Source of the DNA: Quercus robur
Lineage: Eukaryota; Streptophyta; Magnoliopsida; Fagales; Fagaceae
Length of the DNA stretch: 64,000 nucleotides
Assembly: GCF_932294415.1 (NCBI RefSeq)
Contig: NC_065536.1
Location: forward strand, 50,034,354-50,098,353
Reading direction: 5' to 3'
Below are positions 12,501 through 22,774 of the stretch, piece after piece; position 1 is the stretch's first letter, and every line of letters starts with the position of its first letter. The notes under the pieces are model-generated. The model had not been told where the DNA came from and searched no databases. It worked only from the letters and a program-made list of their open reading frames with translations. A program made the translations under genes and the position numbers.

Positions 12501-12871
12501 TTCAGCCCTTTTATGAACAGCACATCTTTCAACAGAGGCAAACCAGGTATCTCAATGGTTCCTTTGCCTAGGACTTGAGCATGACTTCCATCACCAAAGG
12601 TCACATAGTCACCAACCTTTTCTTTGAGTGTCTTAAACAGTGACTTATCCCCTGTCATATGGCGAGAACACCCACTGTCAAGATACCACAAACACGCATT
12701 AAACACCTTCAATGAGGTATGCATAAATAGGTTCACATGTGACAGACATTCTTGACCTTCAAACACAAACTCATCATCAGTTTTCATGCTTCTTTCAGAT
12801 TGATTTTTCATTTTCGGATTCCCAATCATCTCACACAACATTCTATTCTTTCTTTTATATTTCTTAATCAA
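9557..12871 (-). CDS. Copia pol polyprotein (protease, integrase, reverse transcriptase, RNase H)
   Basis: This is a continuous frame of 1,104 residues. In order: an aspartic protease motif at residues 65-67 (DSG in [13 protein letters not shown]); an integrase zinc-binding HHCC (H191, H195, C224, C227); an integrase core with D254 (HVDLMGP), D318 (RSDHGREF) and E354 (NGVVERKNR); and a reverse transcriptase with D706 (QMDVKCAF) and YVDD at 791-794. RNase H has D955/D957 (LDADWAG), E996 (STAEAEY) and D1031, and the end is KADIFTKPL. All catalytic residues I checked are present. The start is arbitrary, because pol normally continues from gag, which is deleted here. Order PR-INT-RT-RH identifies Ty1/Copia. 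Confidence 0.95.
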   Translation of the reverse strand: MIKKYKRKNRMLCEMIGNPKMKNQSERSMKTDDEFVFEGQECLSHVNLFMHTSLKVFNACLWYLDSGCSRHMTGDKSLFKTLKEKVGDYVTFGDGSHAQVLGKGTIEIPGLPLLKDVLFIKGLKANLLSITQICDDDFLVQFSKKGCLIINEEGIQVLEGNRTTDNCYGIVPTAPISCRSARVDMLELWHHRFGHANFKQVAKVSKLEAVEGLPKFGKVKKTVCGACQMGKQTKASHHKVNVIATSRCLELLHVDLMGPTRIESLGGKRYIMVIVDDYSRYTWVEFLREKSEACERLEILCKKLQNEKGIPIAKVRSDHGREFENVRFESFCEKNEIKREFSAPKTPQQNGVVERKNRVIQEMARVMLLNKQIPQKFWGEAVNTSCHIGNRIFFRVGTKKTAYEIWNGKKPKVKYFRVFGSKCYILNDQENLGKFDARSDEGIFLGYSITSRAYRVFNKRTKAVMESINVKIDDALPKVEMIDDVEGPSTEEPDVEVEALDIEGEEPIPEVESTPINPRMETRSMSRTSSPLTPPEVHLPISRSDEVSTSKRPSSRVIKNHPESNIIGSLDDGLRLRKGNILLANHVTYHCYLAQFEPKRVEEALQDENWVESMHEELNQFVRNDVWELAPRPENIHVIGTKWIFKNKTDEDGEIIRNKSRLVAQGYTQVEGVDFDESFAPVARLESIRILMSIACTLNFKLYQMDVKCAFLNGYLNEEVFVEQPKGFEDPHFPDHVLRLKKALYGLKQAPRAWYNRLTHYLLDRGFKRGYTDRTLFVKNDEDYLLVAQVYVDDIVFGATIEDRATEFSEEMKKEFEMSMVGELTFFLGLQVKQQKEGIFVSQEKYARNIVKKFGLDSKKHASTPMSSSTKLNVDLSGVEVSPTLYRSIIGSLLYLTASRPNITFSVGVCARYQANPKESHLTAAKRIIRYVNGTANYGLWYSKDSNACLAGYLDADWAGSVDDRKSTSGGCFYLGNNLVSWMSKKQNSVSLSTAEAEYIAARSCCTQLLWMKKLLHDYGIPQETMCVFCDNTSAINLSKNPVQHSKSKHIEIRYHFIRDLVEERVVCLEFIHTDNQKADIFTKPLDGPRFESLRKTIGVGTIP

Positions 12872-13130
12872 TGATTTAGATTCAAATATGCTACTGTGTA
12901 AGACAAGATTCTAATTTTCAAGATATTCCAGCATGTGAGCAATAACTCTAGCATGTTTCTTAGTTTTTAACAACTCTACAAGATCATCAGTAATACACCT
13001 TTCAGACATATGCATAGAGTCATTTTCACAAACACTTAAGCTACAATTCAGCATGGTATAATCCAAAACAACAACCACAACTCAGGGGTCTGGGATCATA
13101 CTTAGGTAATAAAACCACAACAAGTGTACC
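12872..13130 (-). pseudogene. Vestigial gag region
   Basis: Only about 260 bp separate the primer-binding site from the pol frame. On the minus strand it gives a broken frame with Cys/Ser-rich and Lys-rich pieces (for example LVELLKTKKHARVIAHML) like the C-terminal coiled part of Copia gag. No capsid region and no CCHC zinc knuckle remain. A full gag needs over 1 kb, so most was deleted. Confidence 0.6.
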
Positions 13131-13131
13131 C

Positions 13132-13143
13132 GCTCTGATACCA
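13132..13143 (-). other. Primer-binding site (initiator tRNA-Met type)
   Basis: The minus strand reads TGGTATCAGAGC, two bases inside the 5' LTR. It is the standard plant Copia site complementary to the 3' end of initiator tRNA-Met. Confidence 0.9.
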
Positions 13144-13145
13144 AT

Positions 13146-14253
13146 TGAAAGTTCAAAAACGTGTACAAAACACCTTTGAACGTTTAGACCCCCAAATTAC
13201 AGCTTAACCAATACAAGCAATATGTCAAACAACTAGTGTGCGGAAACTTAACACATGCTATAATACGAAATTGGTTAAATACTATCTAAGCCATAACAAA
13301 ATAAAACCACAACAGATAATAAAAAGGCAAAGATAGAGAGGAAGGAAGATGCAAACACAAAGACAACACACGATGTGTTATCGAAGAGGAAACCGAAGTC
13401 CTCGGTGAAAAACCTCTCCGCCGCCCTCCAAGCGGTAATCAATCCACTAGAAAATACAGTTGGGATACAAGGACAGCAATAGACCCTCCAAGCCTAATCT
13501 ACCCAGTGCACCTAAGCCCTTCAAGCTTCTTGCTCCAACGAGGTTGCGCCGAACCTTTTTCTTTTCTAGCTTCCCGGATTCCGCTACTAGACCGTAGCAT
13601 CAACCAATGAAGATTGGCTCCTTCCTAACTGCTTCCCAGAAATCCAAACAACTGTCTCACAGTGATGATGATGGTGAGAACCAGGTTTGGTATAATGCCT
13701 CTCAAGGATTTGACAATAGAGAGGAAGAGAGTAGGGGAATTTGAAGAGACTCTAAGGTATAGATTGTGGGTGAAACAATCTTGTTTTTCTTTAAGGTTTC
13801 TCTCTCAAAATTCTCTCTGGAAGCTCTCTTTCAATCGTGGGTAAAAGGGGTATTTATACTGGAGTGGGAGAGGAATGTGAAACGTCAGGTTTTACAAAAC
13901 AGGGGTGGCTCGCGGCTTGACCTCGCGGCTTAACCAAGTCGCGAGATCCAGTCGCAAGTTAACCGTATGGCCAGTTGTCCTGTTTTGTCCTATAGTGCTC
14001 TAGCTAGCATGACTGTTCATCTTCCAGCATGCTTGGCACGTGTGCTGCTTCTGGCGGCTTGCAGCCGCGAGTCACCCGCGAGTCCCAGCCGCGAGTCTTT
14101 GTTTTCTTGCACACTCTTAAGCAATCTTCACTCTATCTCACTCACTACCCTTACAACAAACCCACCTAAATACAGGGTTACTAAATGCTGAATTACAAGC
14201 AAATTTGGCACGGAATAAAGCCAATTAGATGGTTGAATAAATTCAAGCTTACA
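13146..14253 (-). repeat. 5' LTR of the Copia element
   Basis: This LTR has the same 1,108-bp length as its partner. Its ends are TGAAAG on the plus strand at 13146 and CTTACA at 14248-14253. The TATA box is at 13851-13858 (minus strand TATAAATA). The CGCGAG motif cluster is at about 13,903-14,095. It would drive the genomic RNA toward lower coordinates. Confidence 0.92.
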
Positions 14254-14511
14254 CAACTAATCAATACTTACCGTTGTTTCTACTCACGTGTGTCTCGGTA
14301 ATCGAAGCGTCAGATCATCTCGACCATTCAATGTAACAGATGCTATCACGTGCTTATAAAGATCAACATGTCATGTTTGCTATATTAATGGAGTGACATT
14401 TTTTCTTCCGGAGGTATAACCGTCGTTTTTGAAAAGCTTAGCCAAGCACTGAAGCAGGAATCCCCGATCCTATCCCCACTTCGTGAAAATGGGATCGTGG
14501 GGAGCTATTAC

Positions 14512-15205
14512 ATGGGGCTTGGGCCTAGAAAATCAATACTAACCCATTAACTAAGGCCCAAGATCGACATAAGTAGCCGAAGCCAGCCCATAAGACGGAA
14601 GTGGACCCCGATTGGAGTGAGCCCAGCCTGACGATACGTATGTTAGGACTTAGAAATTATCGTTCAAGGGAATCCCATAGTGTTCAGCCCACTACCAACT
14701 GATGAGGTGGTGGGAAATCAATGAAGAAATTATTAAATTCAAGTCAGTTGCCAAGAGTTGTTAGTGTCTTTGGGGAGCTTGTTGCCGAACGCTATTTGGT
14801 GTCTGGAACAAGTTTCAAGAGAATCCTTAGAAGGCATGATGGTTTCTAGGGATTCTGGTGAAAGTGGAAATGCATGGAAACTGGTGAAACAATAATGATT
14901 AGAATCCCATTAAAGAGTGACTATATAAGGAGATGGAAGGCAAACAAGAAGGGGGTGGGAAAAACTAGAAAAAGAGGGAAAGAGAGAAAACAAAGAGAGA
15001 AGGAGTGCGAGTAAAGAGGGGAGAAGAACAATCAGAGGGGAATGGGTGTAGGTCTAAAAAACTCACAAAGAGAATAGAAATTGGACTGCCCAGTTTGTGT
15101 TTGAAGCCATTTGCCGTAGGATTGTTAGGAAACCCACTAATAAATAAATTGGGGGCCTAAGTCCTTTGTCTAGGACATCAGCTCTCACAGGTTTGGAGAC
15201 CACAC
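14512..15205 (+). repeat. Probable LTR of the old split Gypsy element
   Basis: A purine-rich GGGATCGTGGGGAGCTAT ends at about 14,508 and is followed by TACATGGGGCTTGGGCC. This resembles the GCGGCTAT/TGTGGGGCTAG junction at the 3' LTR of the Gypsy element at 23.58 kb. A TATA box (ACTATATAAGGAG) lies at about 14,920. The right end falls where receptor-like homology begins (about 15,205-15,211). No second copy is in the window, so the limits are approximate. Confidence 0.4.
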
Positions 15206-15210
15206 ATCCT

Positions 15211-16117
15211 TTGCTGGAATGGTCCCTTCTCATCTTGGGAATCTTTCCAACTTGTTTTATCTTGATCTCTCTACGTTTGCATATCCACTAACACCACCAA
15301 TTTCAAATTTAAATTGGCTTTCTGGTCTCGCTTCTCTAAAATACCTCAGTTTGAATGGCTTGAACTTTTCCGAAGCAAAAACTGATTGGCTGCAAACTAT
15401 TAATCTACTCCCTTCTCTGTTGGAGTTGCGCTTGTCCTTTTGTCTACTTCACTATCTCCCTCAAAGTTTTCCCTCCGTCAACTTTTCATCACTTTCAAAA
15501 CTTGATATCTCTGGTAATGACTTCAACTCTTCAATTCCTCAATTAGTGTTCAATATCACTTCCCTCACAGATCTCAAACTTGGCAATCTTTATCTTAAAG
15601 GCTCCATCCCTAAGATTGCAAAGGGGAACCTATGCAATTTACAGACTTTAGATTTATCAGTCAATCATTTAAGTGGCAAAAAAACAGAATTTTTCCAGGC
15701 CTTTTTGGAATGTAGTAACAGTAGCCTAGAGCATTTAAATTTGAGCTTGAACCAACTCATTGGGAACATGCGTCATTCTTTGGGGTATATAAAACATTTG
15801 AGAAACCTTCAACTTTACAGCAACACATTCTCCAGTTCAATTCCATTATCTATACAAAACTTATCCCATTTGGAGATACTGGACCTCAATGTCAACATAA
15901 TGAATAGAACCATCTCAGAATTAATTGGACAGCTTTCTGAGTTGAGACTTTAGAGTGCTGCATCTCTAAAGGAATTATTGGCTGGCAAGATATCATGACT
16001 GAAACTTATTTCCGAAATCTTACAAAAAATTTTAAGTTTTCTTTGTTATCACCTAGGAACCTTTTAGTTTCCAATGTGACACGTGACTAGATTCCTTCGT
16101 TTAGTCTACAATATGTA
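15211..16117 (+). pseudogene. Truncated receptor-like protein (EIX2-like LRR) copy
   Basis: It matches the receptor gene at 47,170-50,122 from about 47,648 to 48,540. The first 244 codons (15,219-15,953) are open and contain LRR units (for example LGNLSNLFYLDLS, LLPSLLELRLS). A TAG then stops the frame, but nucleotide similarity continues to 16,117 (CTACAATATGT). It lacks the signal peptide, the N-terminal cap, most LRRs and the membrane segment. At the site where the full-length gene has a frameshift, this copy has the in-frame length (CAAAACTTATCCC), so it preserves the ancestral frame there. Confidence 0.85.
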
Positions 16118-17048
16118 AGCTCAATTAATTGTTTTTTTCATACTGTCCATGTAAACTGGTTTTTCGTAGTGAGGAGTTTCTTTGAAGCTGCAATGGTGTG
16201 TTTCCACGAGATGTTGTGTTTCCACTAGCTGAAATCACAAGCTAGTAAAAAATCTAAGATTCATATACAAACTAGTCTCCCAATATTATTTTTATTTTTT
16301 AAAAAGAGTCTATACATTTCAAGGAATTACAGAAGTTAACTAGGAATGTATACATATAAGCGAAATTGTGAAACATATTGAAAACCTGGGATGCACGGAC
16401 GCGGCTCCGGACCCAGCGCACCCGCGTCCGACGCGGCGGGACACGGCGACGCGGGAGGGACGCCGTAGACCGCGCGTCCGTGCCGCGTCGTGCCACGTGG
16501 ATTTCCCGACTCGCGCCGACGCAGCTCAAATAGGCGCCGACTTGCGCCGATTCGGCTCCCACGCACGCCGATTCGCGTTGAACCGGACGGATTCGCGCCG
16601 ATTCGGGCCGAATCGGATTGTATCGGCAGAATATCGGCGTGTTTCGGCCGGAAAAAGGAAATCGGCTGGTAAGGGGAAAAAAAAAAAAAAAAAAAAACCT
16701 TCTAGACTGGACTGGATATTGTTACGCTACTGTTGCCGGTGGACTGATTTGCTTCTTCATGTTCTTCTTTGCATCGTCTTTTGAGTTGTTCTTTGTTTTT
16801 TTTTTTTCTTTCTCTGGAAGTCTTCTGTAACGTAACTACTGTTTCTCTTTTTGACAAGTACAAAAACTTTTCTTTGTTTTTTGTCCCTCTCTGACCAAAC
16901 GTGAGAGCCACATCTTCCTTCTTCTTTTCTTTTTCTTTTTTTTTTCTTTTTTTTTTTAATGGAAAGCTACACGTGAGAGCCTCCTACTTTTTTTGTTTTT
17001 TTTTTACTTATTATTATCTATTTATTTTATTCTTATTATTTCTATACA

Positions 17049-17099
<51 letters not shown>

Positions 17100-17400
17100 A
17101 TATGAGTTTTCTATTATTATTATATATAAAAGCATGCTTAGTAATATATTAAAAATATTTTTAATAATTTTTTAATCGCCGAGCCCCGCCGCATCCGCAC
17201 CCACCTTTTTCAAAAATTGCCGAGTCCCGCACCCGTACCCACACCCGCACCCGAGTCCCAAAACGCACCTGTGCTTCATAGTTGAAAACAACTCTCACCA
17301 CCATTGACACAGAAGAAATCTTCACTATCAGATTCTAAACAGGACTGCATATCAAAAGATACTTCATCTTTAGAACCTACATGGAATGAGGGGCACCATT
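16118..17400 (-). pseudogene. Exon fragments of an At3g27210-like gene, with hAT insertion
   Basis: From 16,118 the sequence matches 51,070 onward, part of exon 3 and exon 2 of the gene at 50,791-53,072. The exon-2 counterpart (minus, about 17,375-17,298) still reads with residues such as FDMQSCLESDSEDFF. Between receptor and gene fragments about 2.5 kb present at 48,540-51,070 is missing, plus a further deletion of about 44 bp. An 896-bp transposon splits the intron counterpart. Homology to the 51.7 kb region continues to about 17,665. Confidence 0.75.
16386..17281. mobile_element. Non-autonomous hAT-like element, 896 bp
   Basis: It is flanked by a perfect 8-bp duplication TTGAAAAC (16,378-16,385 and 17,282-17,289). 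The related sequence at 51,374-51,381 has TTGAAAAC once with matching flanks, which is the empty site. Imperfect terminal inverted repeats are CTGGGATGCAC and CTATGAAGCAC (reverse complement of the right end). Both ends are GC-rich with many short subterminal repeats (CCGATTCG, GCGCCGA, CCCGCACC). The middle holds poly(T) and a TTA microsatellite (about 17,049-17,097). There is no transposase. Confidence 0.85.
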
Positions 17401-18106
17401 TTGTTAAAGATGATATATAGTTCACGAGCAAGTCAAGAGGAAATGGGCGTAGTGGTTGATTATGTAAACCAGTTACTAAAATGTGTAAGCTACAGAGTCA
17501 CAGAAGTAGAATACTTGGACACAGCTAGTTATTACAAGGCGCGTTCTATGATATCCTTTAAGAGGAAAGAAAAGTGGGATGAATGAAATTATAAGAAGAA
17601 TAAATAAATAGATAAACGTAAAGAGTATATGGACATTTTCTCACATATTTTTCTCAATACAAACATTCTGTGTGTTCTCCTTGAAACTTCTATAACCAAT
17701 TCTATTCACTCCATAAACTTATGGTAATACCAATAAAAAAAAAACACTATATGACTAATCAATTAGAATTCAAAATCCTATAAAAAAAAAAATTAGATTC
17801 AAAAAGGTCCATGAATTTTTTAGCGAATTAAGAAGAATATCACAAAGAACGCAAAAACGTTGAACTAATTAATTTTGGGCCTTAAATACTATGTTTATAA
17901 GTTCTTGTTGAGAGCTTGGATAGAGTGGAAAGCTTGAGTTTGGGCCTGGCAGTGTGTGTCGTGGTCAGACGCATACCCCATAAACCAATTAACATGTTAG
18001 AATGCTGGGCCGAAGACTAGTTAAGTTGAAAATCATTGAGGCCTTTCAATAGACTTGACCGGCAGGAAACGAGCCTACATTAGCTCAATAGTTTTGGGCC
18101 TTAAAT
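17401..18106. other. Gene-free sequence
   Basis: Up to about 17,665 this continues the duplicated region related to 51.5-51.8 kb. Beyond that it is A/T-rich. The phrase TTTTGGGCCTTAAATACTA occurs twice (about 17,873 and 18,092). I see no gene. Confidence 0.6.
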
Positions 18107-18115
18107 ACTAGTTAT

Positions 18116-18307
18116 GAGAAATGCTATGTCTACAATATTTCTACAACATTTTTACAACAAATTCTAAGTGGCAAGTTGTTACTGGTTGTTTTTGTTGGGG
18201 CAAAAAAGTAATCTTAGTGTTAGTTTTAAATTTGAACCAATAACAACTAACCACCCATGATTTGTTGTAAAAATGTTGTAAAAATATTGTAGACGTAGCA
18301 TCTCTCT
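18116..18307. mobile_element. MITE, 192 bp, probably Mutator-type
   Basis: Long terminal inverted repeats of about 45 bp (GAGAAATGCTATGTCTACAA against the reverse complement AGAGATGCTACGTCTACAA) bracket a short core. The flanking nonamers ACTAGTTAT (18,107-18,115) and ACTATTTAT (18,308-18,316) match at eight of nine bases, fitting a 9-bp duplication. Confidence 0.7.
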
Positions 18308-19287
18308 ACTATTTATAAGTTGTTTTAGTTAAACTAGCCTATGAGCACGCACTTTTGCCACGCGCGTACTCAGAGGTTATTTTTTTATAGTAAAGGTTAA
18401 TAATTTGTATTTATTATAATTTAGAAATATATTTTTTTTATTTTTCAAACAAATAAAAATGATAAACTTTAGAGGTAAGCAGTAACTATAATTTCTTTTT
18501 TGAATGTGAAGGAAAAAAAAATTTATAAATTTTAGGAGTTTTTTTTTTTTGAATTCAAAATGAAATTTTTTTTATTTGACATTTATGACACTATTTCTAA
18601 ATGAAGTTATCCTTCATTAATAAGGACATTTTTCAACCACAAAAAAATTTCAATTGAAAGAGGGGAATCCTATACAAAACTCACCCTTTAAATTTGAGTA
18701 AAATACAATTCAGTCCTCTAAATTTACTTTCTTTTAATTGAGCTCTCTAAGTTTCAAAAACTTATTCAATCAAGTTCTTCCATCCACTTATGTTAACTAC
18801 TTGTCGTAAAATATTTAATTTTGAATTGTCTAAAAAAATTTAATTAAAAATTCAAAAAAATAATTCAAAAAAAATTGAAAAGAAAAAGAAAAGGAAATAT
18901 GGTTAATCGAAGTGTGCAGTGGGTGTGGCATCGATGGGTGATGAGTTCGATCATGCTGGTTGTCATGGCTGTTGGAGTGTTGGGTAAAATATGGTCTCAT
19001 CGTTGCTAGGATAGGGTGCTTTTATAGTTTTAATTTTTAACAATGATGCGGCCGGCCAAAAGAGAGGTGGTTTGATCCTTTGCTATGTTCCCACTTGGAA
19101 TGCATTGTGAGTCAATGACTTTAGTAATTTGCATAGAAGCATCGGTGTCCTTCATTGGAGACGATCAAATCTAATTTCCTACAGTGATGTTGGACTTCAG
19201 TTTTGCTACCTGTGAATTTACCTTCTCACAGTCATGGCCTAAATCTCTATTCAAATTACTAAAGTCAGGTACTCTCAACAAGAAGAA

Positions 19288-19493
19288 GGTATTTGGTATC
19301 AAATAATACCATGTTAACAATATCAAAATTTAATAAGTGTGAGATATGTTAGTAAAAAATAACTTTTTTCAAAAAAAAAAAAAACTAACCCACCAATAAT
19401 TGAAAAACATGTGTTAATCGTTAGTTATTTTTACACATATGTCTCTCATTTATTAAATTTTGATTTGAATGACGTAATAAAATTTGAAATAAA
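19288..19493. mobile_element. Small MITE nested in the long-TIR element
   Basis: Inverted arms of about 75 bp share ATCAAAATTTAATAA and neighbouring words, with a poly(A)-rich hinge at 19,370-19,385. It begins GTATTTGG and ends near AAATAC. The target duplication is not resolved. Confidence 0.55.
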
Positions 19494-19727
19494 ATACTTT
19501 TTCCTAGAGGAGCGGGTGAGACCAAAAGTGATTGTGTTGCTATTTGGGTTGTGTTGCCGATAGTGTTGCTTCATTCACGCTGATCTAGGCAACCTGGTCT
19601 GTTCTTTTTTCATTTTTTTAATCTTAAAATATCATTTCTTTAATTAAAAAAAAAAGTACTCAAAAAAAAAAAAAATCAAATTTGGACAACTAATAGCTAT
19701 AACTAGTTAACAGAAGTGGATGGAAAG

Positions 19728-19905
19728 GTGAGTTCCAGTTAACTCAACTTATAAAGTTTTTGATGGTTGAATAAGAGATCTGGAGTTCAATCTCCGTCTA
19801 CACCAAAAACTAAATGATGTCTTGGTCTAATGACAAAGAGCTATCATCAGGAGCAAGCGCCATAAGTTAAAATTCTCTATAAAAAAAATTTTAAAAAAAA
19901 AAAAG
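19728..19905 (+). mobile_element. SINE, tRNA-derived type, 178 bp
   Basis: A perfect 13-bp duplication AGTGGATGGAAAG flanks it (19,715-19,727 and 19,906-19,918). The 5' part has box-A-like GTTAACTCAACTTATAAAG and box-B-like GGAGTTCAATCTCC, as in tRNA-derived plant SINEs. The 3' end is A-rich. It lies in the right arm of the long-TIR element and so is younger than it. Confidence 0.8.
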
Positions 19906-20015
19906 AGTGGATGGAAAGTATTAACTGAACAAATTTGAAATTTAGAAGACTTAATTGAACGAAAGTAAACTTAGAGGATTGAAATGAATTTTGCTCAAGC
20001 CTAGAGCGTAAGTTT

Positions 20016-21330
20016 TATATTTTTGCATTAAATTAAATAAACAAATTACACAAAAATTGAAAATTGTAGTTTCCCTAACTATGATGTAGTTGTCACCCAA
20101 AACAAAAAAATTTTGCTATTTCCCTCCTTAACTATGGGTAATAAACAATTTGCACACTAAGATTTCCATCAAATTTAATGGAAAATTTAATTTTCAATTA
20201 GAAATGCTTGTCAAGAAAAGTGCATGTTCCTAAACTGTTGATACCAAAATTGACCATTATTACAACTTTGGTATTTGCATTTTCTCCTCTAAAGACTTGA
20301 GTCAAGTTCATTGGATATATGGTTGTCACCAGCTCCTTAAATCGTGATCCTCAAAAACTACCACGATGCCATTTGGGGTTGATGTTGTTTTCTTCTTGCC
20401 TGATAGCGAAGATAACTTTACGTTCTACAATGAAATCCTTCACCACTTAGAGCACTCACATTAGGCTCAACATAGTGAAACTTGATTAAAACACTTTTTC
20501 GTGAAGTTCAATAGCCTTTAGACAAAAAGTAATTTATGAACAATAGCACAATACACGAATTGAGATATTTTAGCTCAATATTTCATTTTTTTTTTTAATC
20601 TCTCTCTCTCGGTGCTCGCGCGTGTAGATTAAGAAGTTTGTGCTAGAATTCACACTCCAATATGATCTTTTAAGTACATAAATGTCAATTCAACCTCAAC
20701 ATGATTGCATGAATCAGGTTGAAGTCAAGCTTTGTGAGAGAAGACATAGGTGGCGATTAGACTGTTGAAGAAGAAGAGCTTGCGAGGGAATTTTAAAACA
20801 GAGAGAAGATGAAGAAGGCAATGAATGTTTCTTTCTTTAAAGACAAGCATAACATCCTCCTTTATTGGGACTTTGGATGAGTGTATTCATAGAAAAAGAA
20901 ATATAAAGTTCATTTTATTTTTCCAATATAAGACTTTCAATAAGTCAAATTATGTATCTTGTAACTTGACAGATTCTAATATTTTCAATAAAGACATCCA
21001 AGATTCAAATTTTCATTATCCTAATAATCAAATTATCTGAAGTCTTTCTTACAATAAAACTAGTCCCATATTGGGAAAAAAAAATGATGTTAACAATATT
21101 TTTACTTAAAAATGAGCAGGTCTTTTTGTCTTATTTTTTTATTTTTAAGATGAAAACAGATTAATTTTTTACATGACAATTTCCAAAGGCTAAATCTTTA
21201 ATAGCCTTTCTCATAAGTTAAAAAATGAAGACGTACGCAGCAAATAAGAAAAAAAAATTCCAAAAATTTATAAGCATGAATCAGTAAGTTTTTTCTCTTA
21301 ATTGAGAGTTTATCAATCTTTAACTTATAC
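20016..21330. other. Gene-free A/T-rich sequence
   Basis: Short open frames occur (for example 20,825-21,040), but their composition is low-complexity and I recognise no domain. Around 20,450-20,590 a phrase (AGAGCACTCACATTAGGCTC) resembles common plant MITE ends, but no partner end was found. Confidence 0.5.
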
Positions 21331-21332
21331 AA

Positions 21333-21737
21333 TTAGAGCATTTACAATGGTGGTTGTAAAACTACTAAAAAGCTATTTTTAGCACTGCAAACACCAAAAT
21401 ACATGCTATATCAAAGGTGCTAAAGGTAAAAAAAATTAGCAACATGCTACCGTGATCAACTACTAATAGTCGACCATTGTAGCATGTTGCACTACTATTA
21501 TTTAATTCATTTATTTTCATGGGTTGGAGAGGAAGAGAGAGAAGTGAGAGACAGAAAGGTTATAGAGAAATTAATAATTTAATATGTTGGATTGTTTATA
21601 TTATTTTAATGGATTGTATGTAAAAATAGAAGACTTGATGTAAAGTGTATTGTAAAGTAGAGAGATAAAATAGATAAAATAGCTTCTGAGATGTTAAAAG
21701 CTAAATTTTTAGCACATTTGATGTGCATGCTTTAAGA
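21333..21737. mobile_element. Possible degenerate MITE
   Basis: The ends TTAGAGCATTTACA and (reverse complement of the right side) TTAAAGCATGCACA are similar, and the interior repeats AGCTATTTT/AAAATAGCT words. The target duplication is not clear. Confidence 0.35.
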
Positions 21738-21744
21738 GTTCTTA

Positions 21745-21993
21745 AATGTACCCTTATTATTGTGATTATTATTTGCTGCAATTTCTCTCTTAAATTTTTT
21801 TTTTTAATGGATTGACTTTTATTAAACAAAAGTGCAGAATTGAGCATTGGGAGCTGACAAACTACCAGACTATCTCTCTTAATATAACTAGTGTGTAACG
21901 CCGTGCATATGCACGAGTACAATTATTATACAGTTCAAATTATATATGGTATTAGCTTATATTTTTTTAAACCATACATCACATGTGATTGTT

Positions 21994-22024
<31 letters not shown>

Positions 22025-22665
22025 TTCAAATTTTATTTTATATTTAAATTTTCTATTAAAATCTTGGTTTATCATATTTTTTAATTGAATTTTAAATTAT
22101 ATTCCATAAATAAATTTCCCATTATATATGATTATTTTTTTTATGGTTTATTTATATTGAATTTCTTGTTTTCTACATTAAATTAATTCATTTGGCACAA
22201 AAATTTAAAAAAAAAAAATTAGATTAGATGGAACACGTGGCGCAAAATTAAACTCTAATTAAATTCAATTTTTACACTGAATTAACTCACTTGGAACAAA
22301 AATTTTAAAACTTAGATTAGATGAGACATGTCGCGCAAAATTAGACTCTAATTGAATTTTGATTTGAAATTTAACTGAATTTTCTCTCAATTTTAACTAT
22401 TAATATATATTTCATTTTGCCACTTGCAATGCCCATGGGGCACTTCTTAGTTACTTTAATGTGAACCCCTATTATTGTTATTATTATTTGCTGCAATCTC
22501 TTTCTTATTTTTTTTTATTTTTTATTTTTTATGGATTGACTTTTATTAAACAAAAGTGCATAATTGAGCATTGAGAGTAGACAGACTACCAGGCTATCTC
22601 TCTTAATATAATTTCATTTTCCCGCTTGCAACGCCCATGGGGCACTTCTTTGTTACTTTAAAATG
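21745..22665 (+). repeat. Interspersed direct repeats
   Basis: A block of about 145 bp (TATTTGCTGCAAT ... GACTATCTCTCTTAATATA) at 21,766-21,890 recurs at 22,484-22,612 with a few differences. The phrase GCCCATGGGGCACTTCTT also occurs twice (about 22,431 and 22,630). Between them lie an AT microsatellite (21,995-22,020) and A/T-rich filler. No coding sequence is seen. Confidence 0.65.
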
Positions 22666-22774
22666 AACTTCTTAATCTATATTAATTTTTAAGTAACAAC
22701 TCTAACTAATTATAAGTGAAATAAATTAAGAGCTATTTGCCCTACTCTTCCAACTGCTAAGAGTCATAGGTCCC

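Larger units (their letters stand above)
4648..14253 (-). mobile_element. Copia-type LTR retrotransposon, 9,606 bp, gag-deleted, with accessory ORF
   Basis: The two LTRs are 4648-5755 and 13146-14253, each 1,108 bp. By eye I count about 23 mismatches and no gaps (about 2%). The target duplication CAACT is perfect (4643-4647, 14254-14258). Read on the minus strand, the order is 5' LTR, primer-binding site (13143-13132), a tiny gag remnant, a full pol frame (12871-9557), a long non-coding stretch, an accessory ORF (7571-6546), a polypurine tract (5768-5756) and the 3' LTR. It is the youngest datable LTR element here; the Gypsy at 22.8 kb has LTRs about 8% apart. Missing gag means it would need gag supplied in trans. 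Confidence 0.93.
1..15205 (+). mobile_element. 3' part of an old Gypsy-type element, split by later insertions
   Basis: This is an inferred composite. Accessory-ORF remnants lie on the minus strand at 172-3224, and a probable LTR lies at about 14,512-15,205. The layout mirrors the complete Gypsy element at 22,775-33,817, where an antisense accessory ORF sits beside the 3' LTR. The host sequence is interrupted by solo LTRs at 965-1841 and 3431-4621 and by a Copia element at 4648-14253. Joined across the insertions, it reads 1-964, 1847-3430, 4627-4647 and 14259 onward. Gag and pol would lie left of the window. No second LTR is visible, so the class and limits are inference. Confidence 0.45.
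18672..20015. mobile_element. Long-TIR element (Mutator/foldback-like), with later insertions
   Basis: The left arm (about 18,672-18,860, with CAGTCCTCTAAATTTACTTTC and CTTCCATCCACTTATGTTAAC) is inverted on the right (about 19,690-20,015). The right arm is interrupted by a SINE at 19,728-19,905. The core contains an unrelated stretch (18,900-19,285) and a small MITE. I could not fix the target duplication, so the class is tentative. No transposase is seen. Confidence 0.6.

Noticed and set aside
11322..12571. Plus-strand open frames opposite the Copia pol
   Set aside because: They are shadows of a strong minus-strand coding frame with all pol motifs.
16336..16784. GC-rich overlapping open frames on both strands
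   Set aside because: They lie in the subterminal repeat of the hAT-like element; repeated CCGATTCG words create open frames in several phases.
16901..17152. Phe/Tyr-rich open frame
   Set aside because: It is produced by poly(T) and a TTA microsatellite.
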